Source: Ruminococcaceae bacterium UBA4958 (GTDB lineage Bacteria; Bacillota; Clostridia; Oscillospirales; Acutalibacteraceae). From it: a DNA stretch of 31,864 nt. This document shows, piece after piece, positions 1 to 8,163 of this stretch. Position numbers and translations under genes: made by a program. Numbering within the stretch: the stretch's first letter is position 1; every line of letters starts with the position of its first letter. The stretch spans positions 1,075-32,938 of the forward strand of contig DHAI01000106.1 of NCBI GenBank assembly GCA_002397355.1, given 5' to 3'. The notes under the pieces were generated by a model that worked only from the letters and a program-made list of their open reading frames with translations, did no database searches and was not told where the DNA came from.

Positions 1-945
1 CAGCTTGGAAATCGTATCCTTCAGCAGGTTGGCGCTTGCGGATATTTTTTCGACTTCGGCGCCGGTGAGGGGCGGCGTCACGCTGTTGGCAAGCCCGTCG
101 CGGTTGAGCACGAACGGGATGCTCATGCAGACGTCGGTAAAGCCGTACTCGCCGTGCAGCATGCCGGAAAGCGGCAGGATCGTGTTGGTGTCGCGCAGGA
201 TCTGGCTGCAGATCGACGTCGTGGCGACGGCGATGGCGTAATAGGTCGCGCCCTTCAGGCGGATCACCTCGCTGCCGGACTTGTGCACATTGGCTTCGAT
301 CCGGGCACAGTCAATCGGGGTGTAGTCCTTGTGTTCCCTGTGCAGGTTGTCCGCATAGGCTTCCACGGAGATGCCGCCCACGTTCGTGATGGACCACGGG
401 ATCACGGCCGAATCCCCGTGCTCGCCGAGGACGTACGCATGGACGTTTTTCGGGTCCACGCTGAGGTGCTGCCCGATGATCTCGCGCAGACGGGCGGAGT
501 CAAGCAGGGTGCCGGATCCCAGCACATGGCGCTCCGGCAGGCCCGTGGTTTTCAGGATCGTGTAGGTGATGATGTCGACCGGATTGCTGACGACGACGTA
601 AATCGCGTTCGGCGCGTATTTTACGGCCTCCGGCATGACGCTCTTAATGATGTTGACGTTTCCCTGGGCAAGATCGATCCGCGTCTGGCCGGGTTTGCGC
701 GCGCAGCCGAGCGTGACGACGACGATATCGGAACCTTCGATGTCGGAATAATCGCCGGAGTAAATGTCGACCGACGGGCAGATGGCCGTGCACTGGATGA
801 TGTCCATCGCCTCGCCCGCCGCCTTGTTTTTATTGATATCCACCAGAACAATTTCGGAGGCAAGTCCCTCCAGGGTGATGGTGTAGGCGATCGTCGCCCC
901 GACATTTCCGGCACCAAGGATGCTGATCTTGTTTGCTTTTCTCAT
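1..945 (-). CDS. ldh: L-lactate/malate dehydrogenase family protein (3' end outside window)
   Basis: NAD-dependent 2-hydroxyacid dehydrogenase, normally reducing pyruvate to lactate in the cytoplasm. The frame runs 315 codons to the window edge without a stop, so the C-terminus is missing. Visible features are the Rossmann motif GAGNVG near residue 11, the NAD-binding Asp in VLVDINK, and the catalytic His176 in LGEHGDS. The start ATG (943-945) has AGGAGG at 960-965, a rather long 14-nt spacer. The substrate-specificity loop reads GCARKPGQTR, with Arg83 where lactate dehydrogenases carry Gln (Gln102 in classical numbering). Arg there is typical of malate dehydrogenases, while KGATYY keeps the Thr usual in lactate dehydrogenases. 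The family is certain; lactate against malate or another 2-oxoacid is open. Confidence 0.9.
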   Translation of the reverse strand, partial: MRKANKISILGAGNVGATIAYTITLEGLASEIVLVDINKNKAAGEAMDIIQCTAICPSVDIYSGDYSDIEGSDIVVVTLGCARKPGQTRIDLAQGNVNIIKSVMPEAVKYAPNAIYVVVSNPVDIITYTILKTTGLPERHVLGSGTLLDSARLREIIGQHLSVDPKNVHAYVLGEHGDSAVIPWSITNVGGISVEAYADNLHREHKDYTPIDCARIEANVHKSGSEVIRLKGATYYAIAVATTSICSQILRDTNTILPLSGMLHGEYGFTDVCMSIPFVLNRDGLANSVTPPLTGAEVEKISASANLLKDTISKL

Positions 946-1167
946 ACGGTTAAGAATTTCCTCCTATAGTTAAAGTATTTTTTACAGTCCGCCGCACGCC
1001 GCAAAAAACGGAAAAGCGGGTGCATCGGGACCAAACAGGCAAAGGAAGCGGTTGGGTGCGGCCTGCCGTTTCAATCGGCTTTGCGGCCGCGCATCAGCCT
1101 GCGCTCACTCGGCTCTTGTCCGAGACGGGATTTCCGCGGAAAAAGCCTACTAAGTCATTATGAGATT

Positions 1168-1196
1168 ATTATACGCTTGATGCGCGCGGAAATAAA
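1168..1196 (-). promoter_or_regulatory. Candidate sigma-A promoter for the dehydrogenase
   Basis: On the minus strand, TTTATT (1191-1196) lies 17 bp from TATAAT (1168-1173). The -10 is perfect and the -35 matches only three of six consensus bases. Use would give a leader of roughly 215 nt before the start codon at 945. Confidence 0.4.
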
Positions 1197-1280
1197 TAGG
1201 GTAGACGGCAAATAAGGGGAAAAAAGATTCCGGCGCGTCGATTTCCGGGCCTGAACTATCGGGGATGGAAACGATTAGGG

Positions 1281-1309
1281 TTGATAATTGTCAAAAAATA
1301 GTCTATAAT
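1281..1309 (+). promoter_or_regulatory. Sigma-A promoter for the secreted lysozyme gene
   Basis: TTGATA (1281-1286), a 17-bp spacer, then TATAAT (1304-1309). Five of six and six of six bases match consensus. It lies about 87 bp ahead of the GTG start at 1396, with no other rightward gene between. Confidence 0.8.
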
Positions 1310-1395
1310 TTAACCGGTTTCAGCATAATCTGTTTCCGCCGCACCGCGCCCGGCGGTACGGCAAATTGTTCTTTTGAATAACGGGGTGAAAAATC

Positions 1396-3798
1396 GTGCG
1401 GAAGAGCTGGAAGCGTGCGGTGCGCGCACTCAAATTCTCGGCGGCCATATTTTTCTCCGCCGCCGTCCTGGCGGCATCCATTCCTCTCGCGGCAAACGCC
1501 GCGGGCGTTTCCGCCATAACGACGGATTTCCTGAACCTGCGCCAGGGCGCCGGGACCAACACGCGGGTTTTGGAAACGCTCGGGGACAACGTCACGGTAA
1601 CCGTTCTGGATAACTCCGACAGCCAGTGGGCGAAGGTGCAGACCGCCGGCGGAAAAGTAGGCTACTGTTTTAAACAGTATCTCCGCTTTTCCGGAGAAAC
1701 CGCCCCGTCGTCGTCCGCCGCCGCCGGTTCCGCGACGGTGACGACGGGACTGAACCTGCGCGCCGGTCCTTCGCTGAGCAGCGGCATCCTGCGGGTACTC
1801 TCCGCGGGGACGCAGCTGAAGATTCTGGACAACTCCGACAGCGAGTGGGCGAAGGTGCAGACTCCGTCCGGGCAGCAGGGCTGGTGCTGCAAAACCTACC
1901 TGAAGTTCAGCGCCCCGCAGAATGCGGCCCAGACGGGCAGCCAGAACACCGGTTCGGCATCGCCCGCTTCCGGCGCGGCCGCCACGACGACGGATTACCT
2001 GAATCTGCGGGAAGGAGCGGGCCTCGGCTACCGCGTCCTGCTGACGATGGCAAAGGGGCTGAAGGTTTCCGTTCTGGACAACTCCAACGCCTCGTGGGTG
2101 AAGGTTCTCACGCCCGGCGGCAAACAGGGCTGGTGCAGCCGGGAATATCTGAACGTAACGGGCGGCGCAAGCAGCCCCGCCTCCCCGCCCGCATCGAGCG
2201 GAAACGACTCGCAGGGCTCCGCCGCCCTGACCGGCGCTTCCGTCACCGCCGATCTCCTCCGGCTGCGGGAAAAGGCGAACACATCCTCTCAAATTCTCTC
2301 CAGCCTGCCGTACGGCACTTATTTGAAAGCGCTGGCCGGTGTGCAGAACGGCTGGATCCGCGTTCAGGCACCGGATGGAAAAACCGGCTACGTGTGCGCG
2401 GAGTACATAAAGCTTCTGTACGGCAGCGATATGGGCTCGGCCCAGAACAGCGGTTCCCTTGCAATCTCCGCCGCGTCGCGCACGGTGCCGCAGGGGAAAA
2501 CGCTCTGGCTCACCTGCCCCGGCGCGGCCTCCTGGGCAAGCAGCAACCCCGCCGTCGCAACGGTTTCCAACGGCTATGTGTACGCCGTTGCGCCCGGGAC
2601 GGCGCAGATTACGGCCTCCTCAGGCTCCAATACGGCTTCCTGCGCCGTGTCGGTCACGGAAGCGGAAGCCGTGCGGGCGGCGTTCGCTTCACCGAACATT
2701 GCGGCGCCGGGCGAGCGGATCACCTTCACGGCGGTGACCGACGCCTCGCGCGACGGCGTGGAATTCACCGTTGTCCTGCCGGACGGGGGGACGCAGACGC
2801 TGGAAGCTTCCGCCGCGCGCAGCGAGACGACCGGCGGCGTTACCACGCGCGTATGGACGGCGTGCGCTTCCTTCCGCTCGGCGGGCGTCTACGATTTCAC
2901 CGCGCGCGCTTCCGCGGACGGTTCGTTCCGTTCCGGCGGCGTTTCTTCCAGCGCCTGGGTTTCGACGCAGGGCAGCGAAACGGCCGCGACGAGCGAAAAA
3001 CGCCGCGCAAGCGACAAGATGATCTCGCTGATCGCCCAGTGGGAGGGTTACGTCCCGGAGGTCTACGCGGACCAGCTCGCCTCCAGCCATGTGCCGACAA
3101 TCGGCTACGGCTGCACGCTGAGCGCCAACGATATTTTCTACAACAACATCAGCCAGACGGAAGCGTGGGCACTTCTGATCGACAAGGTCAACAATTCCTC
3201 CTATACGTCGGAGCTGAACAAAATGATCGAAAACCGCCGCTACCGGATGAACCAGAACCAGGCCGACTGCCTGATCAGCTTTGCTTTCAACGTGGGGGCG
3301 GGTTATTTCAACAGCAGCCAGGAAACGGACTTCCGCCGTATCATGGACAACGCGGTCGTGCCGCCGGACATCCCGGGCTCCGGGCTGGCGGCGACGGTGA
3401 CTTACGACGCTTCCATGCGCGCAGCCCCCGCCCTGTCGTCGGATCCCGTGTGCAGGATTTCCTCCGGGACGGCTGTCACCGTAATCGATCAGGATTTTTC
3501 GGAGCAAAAAGACGGCTGGTATCGGCTCCGGCTTTCCAACGGGCTGACAGGCTGGATGAATTCCGGCTATGTCCGCCTGGCGAACGCCGACAGCCTCGTC
3601 CACGACCTGAATTACACGAATGCCTACGCGTTCGGCACGGAGCTGATCCTCTGGAACCAAGCCAACGGCAAATTCTACTCCGGTCTTTTCTACCGCCGGC
3701 TCGGGGAAGCCAACGTCTACAATTACGGCGATTACGAGGGCGTGCGCTACAACCGTTACGGCTATACCTATCCGCCTTCCGCGTCGTCGCTGAACTGA
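1396..3798 (+). CDS. Secreted SH3/Big2 protein with GH24 lysozyme domain
   Basis: Predicted exported peptidoglycan hydrolase of 800 residues. The GTG start has GGGGTG seven bases upstream. The signal peptide covers residues 1-35 with ANA as cleavage motif. Four bacterial SH3 repeats follow (about 40-97, 112-170, 196-254, 281-342), each with a WxKVxT or WIRVQA core. A Big2-like domain (354-421) and an Ig-like segment (423-520) come next. The lysozyme part starts near 533: Glu550 in QWEGY, Asp559 and Thr568 in PTIGYG match the E-D-T catalytic triad of T4-type lysozymes, with three extra residues before Thr. QNQADCLISFAFNVG is the usual GH24 core. A fifth SH3 domain (about 666-730) then interrupts, and a typical GH24 tail, LILWNQANGK and GLFYRRLGE (750-771), follows it. 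SH3 domains probably bind wall peptides. A terminator follows directly, so the gene seems monocistronic. Confidence 0.85.
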   Translation: MRKSWKRAVRALKFSAAIFFSAAVLAASIPLAANAAGVSAITTDFLNLRQGAGTNTRVLETLGDNVTVTVLDNSDSQWAKVQTAGGKVGYCFKQYLRFSGETAPSSSAAAGSATVTTGLNLRAGPSLSSGILRVLSAGTQLKILDNSDSEWAKVQTPSGQQGWCCKTYLKFSAPQNAAQTGSQNTGSASPASGAAATTTDYLNLREGAGLGYRVLLTMAKGLKVSVLDNSNASWVKVLTPGGKQGWCSREYLNVTGGASSPASPPASSGNDSQGSAALTGASVTADLLRLREKANTSSQILSSLPYGTYLKALAGVQNGWIRVQAPDGKTGYVCAEYIKLLYGSDMGSAQNSGSLAISAASRTVPQGKTLWLTCPGAASWASSNPAVATVSNGYVYAVAPGTAQITASSGSNTASCAVSVTEAEAVRAAFASPNIAAPGERITFTAVTDASRDGVEFTVVLPDGGTQTLEASAARSETTGGVTTRVWTACASFRSAGVYDFTARASADGSFRSGGVSSSAWVSTQGSETAATSEKRRASDKMISLIAQWEGYVPEVYADQLASSHVPTIGYGCTLSANDIFYNNISQTEAWALLIDKVNNSSYTSELNKMIENRRYRMNQNQADCLISFAFNVGAGYFNSSQETDFRRIMDNAVVPPDIPGSGLAATVTYDASMRAAPALSSDPVCRISSGTAVTVIDQDFSEQKDGWYRLRLSNGLTGWMNSGYVRLANADSLVHDLNYTNAYAFGTELILWNQANGKFYSGLFYRRLGEANVYNYGDYEGVRYNRYGYTYPPSASSLN

Positions 3799-3817
3799 TT
3801 TTTCCCGGAAAAAGCTT

Positions 3818-3849
3818 CCCCGCCGCAAGGTCTTGCGGCGGGGATTTTT
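3818..3849 (+). terminator. Intrinsic terminator after the lysozyme gene
   Basis: CCCCGCCGCAAG (3818-3829) pairs with CTTGCGGCGGGG (3832-3843). The innermost pair must open to make a four-base loop. ATTTTT follows. It lies 20 bp after the stop codon. Confidence 0.85.
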
Positions 3850-4000
3850 CTGCCGACCATCCGGCGTGCATCAGAGACGGGCAGGCGCGCTTCCGCCGCA
3901 CTCTATCAAAAAGGGCGTAAAATAATCCGTAAAATCAGAAGATGCACCCTTCACAGCCTTCAGAGCCGACCGGAAAGGCTGCGGAAGCTGGGAAAATCCC

Positions 4001-4450
4001 TTATAAACTGATTTTCCCTTCCTTGCCGCTGATAACGTAATACGCCAGACCGTCCTCCGGCTTGATATAGAGCTTGCAGGAATGGACGGCCCCTTCGTTG
4101 TTCGCGCGGAAATCCGTCTTTGCGCGCTCCAGGAGCTCCGCGCAGGAGGTTTCCTTGCCGCCCCATTGGACATAAACCTCCGGGATAATCGCCGCCGCCG
4201 CTTTTTTCCCGGCCTCGTTCGCCTTTTCTCCCGTTTCCCCAATGGCGGACACGGCTTTTTTCCCTACCTGGGCCGCTTTTTCTCCCGTCGCTTCCAATAC
4301 TTCGGAGGCCTTTTCCCCGGCTTCCGACGCCTTTTGCGCGGTCGCCTTGGCGATTCCGCCTACGACCTGCGAGGCCTGCTCGACCTTTTTCCCCACGGGT
4401 TCCAGTTTTGCCTTGATGTCTTCTTTGCTGATTTTCTTTCGTCTTGCCAT
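4001..4450 (-). CDS. DUF6465-like protein with Ala/Lys/Glu-rich helical N-terminus
   Basis: A 149-residue protein, predicted cytoplasmic because it has no signal peptide or membrane segment. The frame is open further upstream, but I chose ATG 4448-4450 because AAGGAG sits 10 bases before it and MARRKKISKED makes a natural N-terminus. Residues about 15-90 are low complexity with recurring GEKA and GKKA blocks, probably amphipathic helix or coiled coil. The C-terminal 60 residues, starting PEVYVQWGGKE and ending YYVISGKEGKISL, resemble the DUF6465 domain of Clostridia, recalled from memory. Its function is unknown; the basic helical half could bind nucleic acid or membrane, which is inference. 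It has its own promoter (4543-4571) and no same-strand partner. Confidence 0.7.
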   Translation of the reverse strand: MARRKKISKEDIKAKLEPVGKKVEQASQVVGGIAKATAQKASEAGEKASEVLEATGEKAAQVGKKAVSAIGETGEKANEAGKKAAAAIIPEVYVQWGGKETSCAELLERAKTDFRANNEGAVHSCKLYIKPEDGLAYYVISGKEGKISL

Positions 4451-4542
4451 AAAGTGCTCTCTCCTTTCATCCGCATCGATCCCGGCCGCGGACGGGGTTG
4501 TCCCGTTCGGGCCGCAAAGCAGGTGCATCTCTGATTGCTTCC

Positions 4543-4571
4543 ATTGTAAGTTGTTTTTTCGTATTTTGCAA
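4543..4571 (-). promoter_or_regulatory. Sigma-A promoter for the DUF6465-like gene
   Basis: On the minus strand TTGCAA (4566-4571), a 17-bp A-rich spacer and TACAAT (4543-4548), about 90 bp upstream of the chosen ATG at 4450. This position supports the downstream start over the longer open frame. Confidence 0.7.
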
Positions 4572-4692
4572 TCGGATTTTGACCTTTGAGCAGGAAACGC
4601 AAGGAAAAGCCGGCTTTTCCGCTCAAGAGGAAGCCGAACAGTATTATCCCCCGCCGGTGAAAACAAATTCAGGCCGTACCGATACGACCGCC

Positions 4693-4721
4693 TTGTAGGT
4701 CCAGCCGTTTCGGATTATAAT
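4693..4721 (+). promoter_or_regulatory. Sigma-A promoter for the cyclophilin-ABC unit
   Basis: TTGTAG (4693-4698), a 17-bp spacer, then TATAAT (4716-4721). The cyclophilin ATG follows 53 bp later, with AGGAGG at 4762-4767. Confidence 0.75.
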
Positions 4722-4774
4722 AGAGACGCGTCCGCGGTGGAAACGCGGAAACCGAATTTTCAGGAGGTTTTTGT

Positions 4775-5290
4775 ATGAAGTATCCCGTCGTCAAGATCAA
4801 GACCACACAGGGCGTCATCGAGCTGGAGCTTTACCCTGACGTCGCCCCGAACACCGTGAACAACTTCATCTCCCTGGTCCGCAAGAAATTTTACGACGGC
4901 ACCACCTTCCACCGCATCATCCCGAAGTTCATGATCCAGGGCGGAGACCCGAAGGGAAACGGCACGGGCGGCCCCGGATACAGCATCCGCGGCGAATTCG
5001 CCTCGAACCATTTTCCGAACGATCTGAAACACGAGCGCGGCGTCGTTTCCATGGCGCGCGCGATGAATCCGAACAGCGCCGGCTCGCAGTTTTTCATCAT
5101 GGTGGAAACCGCCTCATACCTTGACGGCGAGTACGCGGCCTTCGGACGGGTGATCTCCGGCATGGAGGAAGTGGACCGCATCGTCTCCGTTCCCCGCGAC
5201 TACGACGACAGGCCGCTGGAAGAGCAGAAAATCGTTTCCGTCACGGTAGACACATTCGGCGAAAAATACGGCGAACCGAAAAAGGCGTAA
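4775..5290 (+). CDS. ppiB: Peptidyl-prolyl cis-trans isomerase, cyclophilin type
   Basis: Catalyses cis-trans isomerisation of prolyl bonds during protein folding. The 171-residue protein is a single cyclophilin domain without signal peptide, so it should be cytoplasmic. The diagnostic blocks are present in order: FHRIIPKFMIQGGDP with the catalytic Arg, GPGYSIRGEF, the AMNPNSAGSQFFIM core and a FGRVISGMEEVD segment. The length is usual for short bacterial cyclophilins. AGGAGG lies seven bases before the ATG. The ABC transporter gene starts six bases after the stop, so the two are almost certainly cotranscribed. A functional link between them is not evident. Confidence 0.93.
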   Translation: MKYPVVKIKTTQGVIELELYPDVAPNTVNNFISLVRKKFYDGTTFHRIIPKFMIQGGDPKGNGTGGPGYSIRGEFASNHFPNDLKHERGVVSMARAMNPNSAGSQFFIMVETASYLDGEYAAFGRVISGMEEVDRIVSVPRDYDDRPLEEQKIVSVTVDTFGEKYGEPKKA

Positions 5291-5296
5291 GCGGCG

Positions 5297-7039
5297 ATGC
5301 GGATTTTACGGAAATTCGTCAACTATTATCATCCCTACCGCGGGATTTTCTGGTTCGATATGTTCTGCGCGCTCGTGCTTTCCGCCGTCGACGTTTCGTT
5401 CCCGCAGATCCTGCGCGCGCTGACCGCCGGCCTGTTCACCCAACCCGGCGGCAAAATCCTGCGCGCGCTTCCCCTCCTGGCGGCCCTGCTGCTGGGGATT
5501 TACCTCATCCGGTTCGGCTGCCAGTACTACATCACGTCCTGGGGACACATTATGGGCGCGCGCATGGAGAGCAACATGCGCCGTGATCTGTTCGACCATT
5601 ACCAGAAGCTCTCGTTTTCCTACTACGACCGGAACAACACCGGCGAAATGATGAGCAAGCTCGTCTCCGACCTGTTCGACATTTCCGAGCTCGCGCATCA
5701 CGGGCCGGAGAACATCCTGATCTCTCTGCTGAAAATCGCCGGCTCGTTCGCGCTGATGATGGCGATCAGCGTCCCCATGACGCTGGTTCTCGCCGCCGTC
5801 ACCGCCATGATGTTCGTCTTCAGCGCCCGGAAAAACAAGGAGATGCGTTCCATCTTTCTCGACAACCGCAGACAGATCGCCGGCGTGAACTCCCAGGTGC
5901 AGGACAGCCTTGCGGGCATCCGCGTGGTGAAGTCCTTCGGGAACGAAGACCTGGAACGAGAAAAATTTGCAAAAAGCAATCTGCGCTTTCTGGACTCGCG
6001 CAAGAACAGTTACCGGCTCCTGGGAAACTTCCGCGCGTGGAACACCTTTCTGGAGGGGCTGCTTTATCTCACCGTGCTGGTACTCGGCGGTTATCTTGTG
6101 GCGCAGAAAAGTCTGAGCCTCGCCGACCTCTCCATCTACGCGCTGTACATCAACATTTTCGTCAACCCCATCGACGTGCTCGTGGAGTTCACCGAGCTGT
6201 TTCAAAAAGGCTACTCCGGTTTCCGGCGTTTCGTGGAGGTCCTCGACACCGACCCCGAGATCCAGGATAAACCCGGCGCAAAGGACCTCGGCCCCGTACA
6301 GGGAAACATCGAGTACCGCGGCGTCTCCTTCCAGTACAACGTCAAGGAACCGGTTCTCAACCATATCGACCTGAAGATCAGGGCCGGGGAAAAGCTTGCG
6401 CTCGTCGGGCCTTCCGGCGGCGGAAAAACCACGCTCTGCTCGCTGCTGCCGCGCTTTTACGACGTAACCGCAGGCAGCGTGACGCTGGACGGCCGCGACG
6501 TGCGGAACGTGACGCTGCGCTCCCTGCGCGCCGCCATCGGCCTGGTGCAGCAGGACGTCTACATGTTTTCCGGCAGCATCCGCGACAACATCGCCTACGG
6601 AAAGCCCGGCGCAACGGATGGGGAGATCCTCCAGGCGGCGAAAGACGCCGGCATCCACGAATTCGTGAGCGGCCTGCCGGACGGCTACGACACCTACGTC
6701 GGAGAGCGCGGCACGCGCCTTTCCGGCGGCCAGAAACAGCGGATCGCAATCGCGCGCGTTTTCCTGAAAAACCCGCCCGTCCTGATTTTGGACGAAGCGA
6801 CGAGCGCGCTCGACAACGAAAGCGAGCGCTATATCCAGCAGTCGCTGGACCGCCTTTCCCGGAACCGGACCACGATCGTGATCGCCCACCGGCTTTCCAC
6901 CGTACGCAACGCCGACGAGATCGTCGTGATCGCCGACGGCAGCGTCGCCGAACGCGGAACCCACGCGGATCTTCTGGCCAAAAACGGGATTTACGCCAAA
7001 TACTACAACATGCAGTTTGAGGGGCTGTCGCCGGACTGA
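5297..7039 (+). CDS. ABC transporter, fused permease and ATPase (exporter half-transporter)
   Basis: A 580-residue type I exporter half-transporter, probably working as a homodimer since no partner lies next to it. Residues 1-320 form the six-helix ABC transmembrane domain, including DRNNTGEMMSKLVSDL. The ATPase domain has Walker A GPSGGGKTT (about 371-379), the signature LSGGQ (475-479), Walker B VLILDE (495-500) and the H-loop in IAHRLST, all intact. The Q-loop reads GLVQQDVYMF. The family covers lipid, drug and peptide exporters, and the substrate cannot be read from sequence. The start lies six bases after the cyclophilin stop, with only a weak ribosome binding site, which suggests translational coupling. 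Confidence 0.92.
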   Translation: MRILRKFVNYYHPYRGIFWFDMFCALVLSAVDVSFPQILRALTAGLFTQPGGKILRALPLLAALLLGIYLIRFGCQYYITSWGHIMGARMESNMRRDLFDHYQKLSFSYYDRNNTGEMMSKLVSDLFDISELAHHGPENILISLLKIAGSFALMMAISVPMTLVLAAVTAMMFVFSARKNKEMRSIFLDNRRQIAGVNSQVQDSLAGIRVVKSFGNEDLEREKFAKSNLRFLDSRKNSYRLLGNFRAWNTFLEGLLYLTVLVLGGYLVAQKSLSLADLSIYALYINIFVNPIDVLVEFTELFQKGYSGFRRFVEVLDTDPEIQDKPGAKDLGPVQGNIEYRGVSFQYNVKEPVLNHIDLKIRAGEKLALVGPSGGGKTTLCSLLPRFYDVTAGSVTLDGRDVRNVTLRSLRAAIGLVQQDVYMFSGSIRDNIAYGKPGATDGEILQAAKDAGIHEFVSGLPDGYDTYVGERGTRLSGGQKQRIAIARVFLKNPPVLILDEATSALDNESERYIQQSLDRLSRNRTTIVIAHRLSTVRNADEIVVIADGSVAERGTHADLLAKNGIYAKYYNMQFEGLSPD

Positions 7040-7059
7040 GCTTTCCGGCGCAAGAAACA

Positions 7060-7107
7060 GCGGGCTCCGGGTGACGGGAAGTGTTTTCCCCGCCGCCCGG
7101 AGCCCGC
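7060..7107. terminator. Hairpin between convergent ABC transporter and degV genes
   Basis: A 12-bp perfect stem, GCGGGCTCCGGG (7060-7071) with CCCGGAGCCCGC (7096-7107), encloses a 24-nt loop that can fold further. Neither side has a clean T-run; the minus-strand side continues TGTTTCTTG. Its place between convergent stops suggests a shared terminator. Confidence 0.5.
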
Positions 7108-7125
7108 TTGATGCCCGGAAAAGCT

Positions 7126-8016
7126 TCAGGGCTTCAGGCCGAAATCACGATCCGTTCCGAGATAAAAGAAATCGAGCGAGCCGGCGCCCATATGGGCGCC
7201 GATCACCGGTCCGATGGTGCCGATGCGGAACTGCTTTACCCCGAAGCGCCTGCCGATCTGCTGCTTGACATATTCCGCGCCCTCCGGGTAATCGCTGTGG
7301 CCGATAAAGACCGTCTGGTCCTCCGGATCAATGGCTGTGAGCTCCATGTGGTCGATCAGGCGGTCCAGCGACTGCCTGCGCCCGCGCACTTTCTCCACGA
7401 GGGCGAGGTGCCCCGTGTCGTCCACATGCATCACGGGCTTTACGCCAAGCACCGTCCCCATCACGGCCGCCGCGCCGGAGATCCGGCCGCCGCGCCTCAG
7501 ATGGTCCAGGTCGTATACCGTGAACCAGTGGTGCATATGCAGCTTGTTCTGCTCCTCCCAGTCCCTCACCTCTTCGATCGCTGCGCCCGCGCGCTTTTTC
7601 TGGGCGGCGTACCATACCAGCAGCCCCTCGCCAAGCGAGGCCGCCAGCGTGTCCACCGTATAGATTTTCCGCTCCGGGTATTTTTCGGCAAGCTCGCGCG
7701 CCACCAGGGTGGAATTGTTGTATGTACCGCTCAGACCGGAGGAAAACCCGAGGTACAGGACATCCACCCCGGCTTTCAGGTATTGCTCGAACGTCTCGGT
7801 GAAGGTCGAGAGACTGATCTGGTTCGTCTTGGACGGTTCTCCCGCGGTAATCCGGGTATAAAAATCATGGGAGGAAATCTCCGGTTCCGTCGGGCAGTCC
7901 CGGTACGCATCATCTCCCACGGTAAAATCCATCGGGATCACATCGACGTCGAGCTCCCGGACCAGCTCGCCCGTAAGGTCACTCGTGGAATCCGTAATAA
8001 TTCGATAATCGCTCAT
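7126..8016 (-). CDS. DegV family fatty-acid-binding protein
   Basis: DegV/FakB-type proteins bind a fatty acid and present it to a FakA kinase for acyl-phosphate formation. This 296-residue protein has the N-terminal ITDSTSDLTGEL block, the FSSGLSGTYNNS segment and RRGGRISGAAA, all typical of the family, and full family length. I place the start at ATG 8014-8016, since AAAGGA lies 10 bases upstream and the protein then begins MSDYRIITDST; the open frame continues 18 codons further without homology. No fakA is in the window. It is divergent from the AraC-type regulator. The family is certain, the ligand is inference. Confidence 0.9.
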   Translation of the reverse strand: MSDYRIITDSTSDLTGELVRELDVDVIPMDFTVGDDAYRDCPTEPEISSHDFYTRITAGEPSKTNQISLSTFTETFEQYLKAGVDVLYLGFSSGLSGTYNNSTLVARELAEKYPERKIYTVDTLAASLGEGLLVWYAAQKKRAGAAIEEVRDWEEQNKLHMHHWFTVYDLDHLRRGGRISGAAAVMGTVLGVKPVMHVDDTGHLALVEKVRGRRQSLDRLIDHMELTAIDPEDQTVFIGHSDYPEGAEYVKQQIGRRFGVKQFRIGTIGPVIGAHMGAGSLDFFYLGTDRDFGLKP

Positions 8017-8059
8017 TGATCCAGCATCCTTTCCCGTAAAACTGCAAGTCCGCCTGGGC

Positions 8060-8088
8060 TTGTAATCCAATCTTAATCCGTGTAAGAT
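8060..8088 (+). promoter_or_regulatory. Possible promoter for the AraC-type regulator
   Basis: TTGTAA (8060-8065), 17 bp, TAAGAT (8083-8088). Each hexamer matches four of six consensus bases. It lies in the divergent gap between degV and the regulator. Confidence 0.35.
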
Positions 8089-8163
8089 ATAGAAAGATAC
8101 AAAGATCTTGCTGAATTTATCACAATACTGCTCCTAATCTGTTCCCGGGAGATGAAGGGATCC

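Larger units (their letters stand above)
946..1395. other. Gene-free divergent region between the dehydrogenase and the lysozyme gene
   Basis: This 450-bp gap holds the dehydrogenase ribosome binding site (960-965), one candidate leftward promoter (1168-1196), one strong rightward promoter (1281-1309) and the GGGGTG element (1383-1388) before the lysozyme GTG. I looked for a Rex-like TTGTG...CACAA operator, expected for a fermentation gene, and did not find a convincing one. No small ORF with a ribosome binding site was seen. Confidence 0.6.

Noticed and set aside
1845..3920. Long Arg/Gly-rich frame overlapping the lysozyme gene on the same strand
   Set aside because: It is the +1 frame of a GC-rich gene with SH3, Big2 and GH24 domains in the other frame, and it runs through the terminator at 3818-3849.
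5306..6964. Open frame of about 550 codons antisense to the ABC transporter
   Set aside because: The sense strand has all ABC motifs intact; the antisense product is His/Val/Asp-rich shadow sequence with no domain.
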